Shown: positions 59,161 through 64,000 of the stretch, piece by piece
How the letters are laid out: every line of letters starts with the position of its first letter
How positions within the stretch are numbered: position 1 is the stretch's first letter
From: Enterobacter mori
GTDB taxonomy: Bacteria > Pseudomonadota > Gammaproteobacteria > Enterobacterales > Enterobacteriaceae
DNA length: 64,000 bases
Assembly (NCBI RefSeq): GCF_025244905.1
Contig: NZ_CP104285.1
Span: forward strand, 4,154,001 to 4,218,000
Reading direction: 5' to 3'
Notes under the pieces: model-generated
Databases searched by the model: none
Told to the model about the DNA's origin: nothing
The model's input: only the letters and a program-made list of their open reading frames with translations
Translations under genes and position numbers: made by a program

Positions 59161-59188
59161 CCTCGCTTCCGGCAAACCGGAAGCGAGG
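59161..59188. other. Perfect inverted repeat between lptG and arcB
   Basis: 12-base perfect stem CCTCGCTTCCGG/CCGGAAGCGAGG with a four-base loop, nine bases past the lptG stop. No T-run follows on the minus strand (CTAATCTCC). It is the likely end of the lptFG transcript and lies exactly at the synteny junction with the arcB locus. Confidence 0.7.
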
Positions 59189-59197
59189 AGAGATCAA

Positions 59198-60280
59198 TCA
59201 GGAACGTCTTAGCAGCAGCCAGAGGCTGATTAGGAAGAAGCTGGCGCTTGGCAGCAACGCGCCGATAATCGGCGGGATACCGTAAACCAGCGTCAACGGA
59301 CCGAAGATCTGGTCGAGAACGTAGAACACAAAGCCGAAGCTGATCCCGGTCACGACGCGCACGCCCATCGGCACGCTACGCAAAGGACCGAAGATAAACG
59401 ACAGCGCCATCAGCATCATGACCGCGACAGACATCGGCTGGAAAATTTTGCTCCACATATTGAGCTGATAACGCCCGGCGTCTTGTCCACTCGACTTCAG
59501 ATACTTCACGTAGTTATGCAGGCCGCTGATAGAGAGCGCATCAGGATCCAGCGCAACCACGCCCAACTTGTCCGGCGTCAGGTTGGTCTTCCAGGTACCG
59601 GAAACCGTCTGCGTCCCGGTGATCTGTTTCGGATCTTTCAGGTCAGACTCATCCACCTGAGAGAGACGCCACTGTTTGTGTTCAGCATCAAATTTTGCAG
59701 AGGAGGCGTGACGCACAGACTTCAAACGACGTTCATCGTTAAAGGTGTAAATACTCACACCGCCCAGTTCGTCATCACCTTTCACGCGCTCGATATAGAC
59801 GAAGCTATTACCGTCTTTCGCCCACAGACCTTGCTGCGTTGAGAGTAGAGAGCCACCGTACATGGCCTGAGCACGGTAGTTACGCGCCATCTGTTCGCCC
59901 TGCGGCGCCACCCACTCGCCAATCGCCATGGTCAACAACACCAGTGGGATCGCGGTTTTCATGACGGACAGCGCAACCTGCATACGGGTAAAGCCGGAAG
60001 CCTGCATCACCACCAGTTCGCTACGCTGCGCCAGCATCCCCAGCCCCAGCAGCGCACCGAGCAGGGCCGCCATCGGGAAGAAGATTTGCACATCTTTTGG
60101 CACGCTGAGCAGGGTATACATCCCCGCACCCAGCGCGTCGTAACTCCCCTGCCCGGCTTTTTTCAGCTGATCGACAAACTTGATAATGCCGGAGAGCGAC
60201 ACCAGCATGAACAGGGTCATCATGATGGTGGTAAAAATCGTTTTACCGATATAGCGGTCAAGAACGCCAAATGCCTGCAT
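59198..60280 (-). CDS. lptG: LPS export permease LptG
   Basis: 360 residues, the E. coli length. Six membrane helices with a periplasmic jellyroll between the third and fourth. FGVLDRYIGKTIF is the typical N-terminus. With LptF and LptB it forms the transporter that pulls LPS from the inner membrane. It overlaps lptF by one base. Downstream lies arcB rather than yjgR. Confidence 0.97.
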   Translation of the reverse strand: MQAFGVLDRYIGKTIFTTIMMTLFMLVSLSGIIKFVDQLKKAGQGSYDALGAGMYTLLSVPKDVQIFFPMAALLGALLGLGMLAQRSELVVMQASGFTRMQVALSVMKTAIPLVLLTMAIGEWVAPQGEQMARNYRAQAMYGGSLLSTQQGLWAKDGNSFVYIERVKGDDELGGVSIYTFNDERRLKSVRHASSAKFDAEHKQWRLSQVDESDLKDPKQITGTQTVSGTWKTNLTPDKLGVVALDPDALSISGLHNYVKYLKSSGQDAGRYQLNMWSKIFQPMSVAVMMLMALSFIFGPLRSVPMGVRVVTGISFGFVFYVLDQIFGPLTLVYGIPPIIGALLPSASFFLISLWLLLRRS

Positions 60281-61380
60281 TAGATGGCTCCTTTACGCGT
60301 AAACCGGGCACGAATTCGACGCATTGGCACCGTATCCCACAAGTTGAGGCCCACCGCCAGCAGCAGATACAGACCATTCACTACCCAGGTCCAGACAACC
60401 GGGTCAATTTTCCCTTTGCCACCGTTGGACTTAATTGACGTCTGGAGCAGGAAGAACACCAGATACAGCAGCATGGCCGGAAGCATCGACAGCACGCGTC
60501 CCTGACGCGGGTTCACCACGCTCAGCGGAACCACCATCAGCGCCATCATAAACACGGTGAATACCAGCGTGATGCGCCAGTGCAGTTCAGCACGCGCGCG
60601 GTCGGTATCGGTGTTGATTAAGGTGCGCATATCCATCTGCTCGGTGTCCGTCGGATCGAGCGCAACGGCCTGATGACCAATAATCGCCTGATAGTTCTGG
60701 AAATCGGTGATACGGAAATCGCGCAGCATCGCGGTGCCTTCAAAGCGCGTGCCTTTGTTCAGCGTCACAACCTGGGAACCATCTTTACGCTGCGCCAGTT
60801 GACCAGAATCGGCGACCACCACGGAAGGACGGGCGTTACCTTTGGTACGCAACTGAGCAAGAAACACATCGTTAAAGCGGCTGCCGTCAACGCTTTCGAT
60901 AAAGAGAACGGAGTTACCGTCGGTGGCCTGCTGGAACTGGCCCTGGGCCAGCGCGGCCAACCCCGGGTTAGCTTTTGCTTCCGCCAGCACTTCGTCCTGA
61001 TGACGAGATGACGCCGGACCTGCCCACATGACGTTTACGGCAGCAACGATCCCTGTGAACAACGCCAGCACCATAGCCGCTTTCACCAACACGGCTTTGC
61101 TTAAGCCGCAGGCGTGCATCACCGTGATTTCACTTTCGGTATACAGCTTACCGAGCGTCATCAGCAAACCGAGGAAAAGGCTTAACGGCAGAATGAGCTG
61201 CGCCATTTCAGGCACGCCTAATCCGAGCAGAGAAAGCACCAGATTTGTTGGGATTTCACCGTCAACCGCCGCGCCGAGGATCTTGACCAGCTTCTGACAG
61301 AAAAAGATCAGAAGAAGGATAAAGAGGATCGCCAGTTGGCTCTTCAGCGTCTCCCGCACCAGATATCTTATGATTATCAC
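60280..61380 (-). CDS. lptF: LPS export permease LptF
   Basis: 366 residues, the E. coli length. MIIIRYLVRETLKSQLAIL start, three membrane helices, periplasmic jellyroll (about 125-265), then three helices, the last near GLYLLLAVGLNLWD. First gene of lptFG, divergent from pepA across 265 bases in which no promoter was assigned with confidence. Confidence 0.97.
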   Translation of the reverse strand: MIIIRYLVRETLKSQLAILFILLLIFFCQKLVKILGAAVDGEIPTNLVLSLLGLGVPEMAQLILPLSLFLGLLMTLGKLYTESEITVMHACGLSKAVLVKAAMVLALFTGIVAAVNVMWAGPASSRHQDEVLAEAKANPGLAALAQGQFQQATDGNSVLFIESVDGSRFNDVFLAQLRTKGNARPSVVVADSGQLAQRKDGSQVVTLNKGTRFEGTAMLRDFRITDFQNYQAIIGHQAVALDPTDTEQMDMRTLINTDTDRARAELHWRITLVFTVFMMALMVVPLSVVNPRQGRVLSMLPAMLLYLVFFLLQTSIKSNGGKGKIDPVVWTWVVNGLYLLLAVGLNLWDTVPMRRIRARFTRKGAI

Positions 61381-61642
61381 TTTAAATACGCCCGTTAAAA
61401 CTCGTCTTTTGCAGGAATTTAGCTTGTTTCATGGCTTAAACGTCATTTATTCTCTTGAGTCGTCGAAATCATCGCTAAGATTAAAAAACCCGGCGGATTC
61501 GCGCTTCAGAACATTTAATGACGTGCCGAAACCGTAGTAACGTAAGATTAACACGAAGTCACCACAACCGCGGACATGAGTTACGAAAGGTTTCAATTCT
61601 ATCCGTAGCTGCCGCCGTTGTCTTTAAGATTCAGGAGCGTAG

Positions 61643-63157
<1,515 letters not shown>

Positions 63158-63169
63158 TGAAAAACGCCG

Positions 63170-63242
63170 GGTGGCGGCTTCGCCTTACCCGGCCTACAAC
63201 GTCACTCAACCGTAGGCTGGGTAAGCGAAGCGCCACCCGGCT
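63170..63242. repeat. BIME: paired inverted REP elements between pepA and holC
   Basis: Two inverted copies: GCCGGGTGGCGGCTTCGCC..CCCGGCCTACAA and its opposite CCGTAGGCTGGGTAAGCGAAGCGCCACCCGGC. Each can fold alone and the pair can fold together, the arrangement of a bacterial interspersed mosaic element. It may stabilise the pepA mRNA 3' end or bind gyrase or IHF. Confidence 0.92.
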
Positions 63243-63275
63243 TTGCATTTAAATCCACGACAAGAAGCCCCATAT

Positions 63276-63719
63276 ATGAAGAATGCAACGTTCTACCTTC
63301 TGGACAACGACACCCATCAGGATGGCCTCAGCGCCGTCGAACAACTGGTGTGTGAAATTGCCGCAGAACGTTGGCGCGCAGGTAAACGCGTGTTGATTGC
63401 CTGTGAAGATGAGCAGCAGGCGATTCGCCTTGATGAAGCGCTGTGGGCCCGCCCGCCGGAGAGTTTTGTGCCGCATAACCTGTCGGGCGAAGGACCGCGC
63501 GGTGGCGCGCCGGTCGAAATTGCCTGGCCGCAGAAGCGCAACAGCAGCGCGCGCGATATTCTCATTAGCCTGCGGGTAGACTTTGCAGATTTTGCCACCG
63601 CTTTCACAGAAGTGGTAGACTTTGTCCCTTACGAAGAATCTTTGAAACAACTGGCGCGCGAACGCTATAAAGCGTACCGCCTGGCTGGTTTTAACCTGAA
63701 TACGGCAACCTGGAAATAA
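63276..63719 (+). CDS. holC: DNA polymerase III chi subunit HolC
   Basis: 147 residues from [12 protein letters not shown] at 63276, E. coli start; 11 open codons upstream overlap the BIME end and are not used. Chi links the clamp loader to [15 protein letters not shown] and [22 protein letters not shown] are conserved. Its stop overlaps the valS start (TAATG). Confidence 0.97.
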   Translation: MKNATFYLLDNDTHQDGLSAVEQLVCEIAAERWRAGKRVLIACEDEQQAIRLDEALWARPPESFVPHNLSGEGPRGGAPVEIAWPQKRNSSARDILISLRVDFADFATAFTEVVDFVPYEESLKQLARERYKAYRLAGFNLNTATWK

Positions 63720-64000
63720 TGGAAAAGACATATAACCCACGCGATATCGAACAGCCGCTTTACGAGCACTGGGAACAGCAGGGCTATTTCAAGCCTAACG
63801 GCGACGAAAGCAAAGAGTCCTTCTGCATCATGATCCCGCCGCCGAACGTCACCGGCAGTTTGCATATGGGGCATGCTTTCCAGCAGACCATCATGGACAC
63901 CATGATCCGCTATCAGCGCATGCAGGGTAAAAACACCCTGTGGCAGGCGGGGACTGACCACGCGGGTATCGCGACCCAGATGGTGGTTGAGCGTAAAATT
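63719..64000 (+). CDS. valS: Valyl-tRNA synthetase, N-terminal part (cut by window edge)
   Basis: Class I aminoacyl-tRNA synthetase; 94 codons are visible from ATG at 63719. [20 protein letters not shown] start, [16 protein letters not shown] with the HIGH-type motif HMGH (about 45-48), and [15 protein letters not shown] are typical ValRS. The rest lies beyond the window. Translationally coupled to holC. Confidence 0.97.
   Translation, partial: MEKTYNPRDIEQPLYEHWEQQGYFKPNGDESKESFCIMIPPPNVTGSLHMGHAFQQTIMDTMIRYQRMQGKNTLWQAGTDHAGIATQMVVERKI

Overview
The window is chromosomal DNA of a gamma-proteobacterium of the family Enterobacteriaceae. The housekeeping proteins (GlmM, FtsH, ObgE, MurA, Mla, Lpt, RpoN, ArcB, PepA) match the Escherichia coli versions almost residue for residue from memory, and ArcZ, a greA-leader terminator and enterobacterial REP sequences are present. 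Gene order departs from E. coli K-12 at several points, and the style is closest to Enterobacter, Leclercia or Lelliottia; I cannot fix the species. Region 1 (1-27.8 kb, all minus strand) is a type VI secretion (T6SS) locus read from tssB at 27.8 kb to the left edge. Its order (tssB, C, E, F, G, FHA protein, tssJ, K, L, clpV, vasH-like regulator, vasI/tagO, vasJ/tssA, tssM, vasL) is the order of the Vibrio cholerae vas cluster. It is followed by a small lipoprotein, vgrG, a PAAR tip, a lipase-type effector, an unknown 154-residue protein and two tandem Tli4-like immunity lipoproteins. No hcp (tssD) lies in the window. Region 2 (28.1-59.1 kb) is core genome: ftsH-folP-glmM; rlmE; yhbY; greA; dacB-pmrA-pmrB; rplU-rpmA-yhbE-obgE; ispB; sfsB; ibaG-murA; mlaFEDCB; yrbG-kdsD-kdsC-lptC-lptA-lptB-rpoN-hpf-ptsN-rapZ-npr; mtgA-elbB; and arcB with the sRNA ArcZ. 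Many of these serve the cell envelope: UDP-GlcNAc and peptidoglycan precursors (glmM, murA, dacB, mtgA), Kdo synthesis (kdsD, kdsC), LPS transport (lptABC), outer-membrane lipid asymmetry (mla) and envelope sensing (pmrAB). Region 3 (59.2-64.0 kb) is lptF-lptG, pepA, holC and the start of valS. In E. coli this block lies far away on the chromosome, so arcB/lptG is a synteny junction. The most notable observations are: a lipase effector with glycine at the expected nucleophile-serine position; a mosaic tandem duplication of its immunity gene; a VasH-like regulator without a recognisable GAFTGA loop; a hairpin lying between the Shine-Dalgarno sequence and start codon of vasL; a PmrAB pair inserted between dacB and obgE; and the arcB/lptG junction. 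No tRNA, rRNA, CRISPR array, insertion sequence or prophage was seen, and no gene-free stretch exceeds 300 bases.
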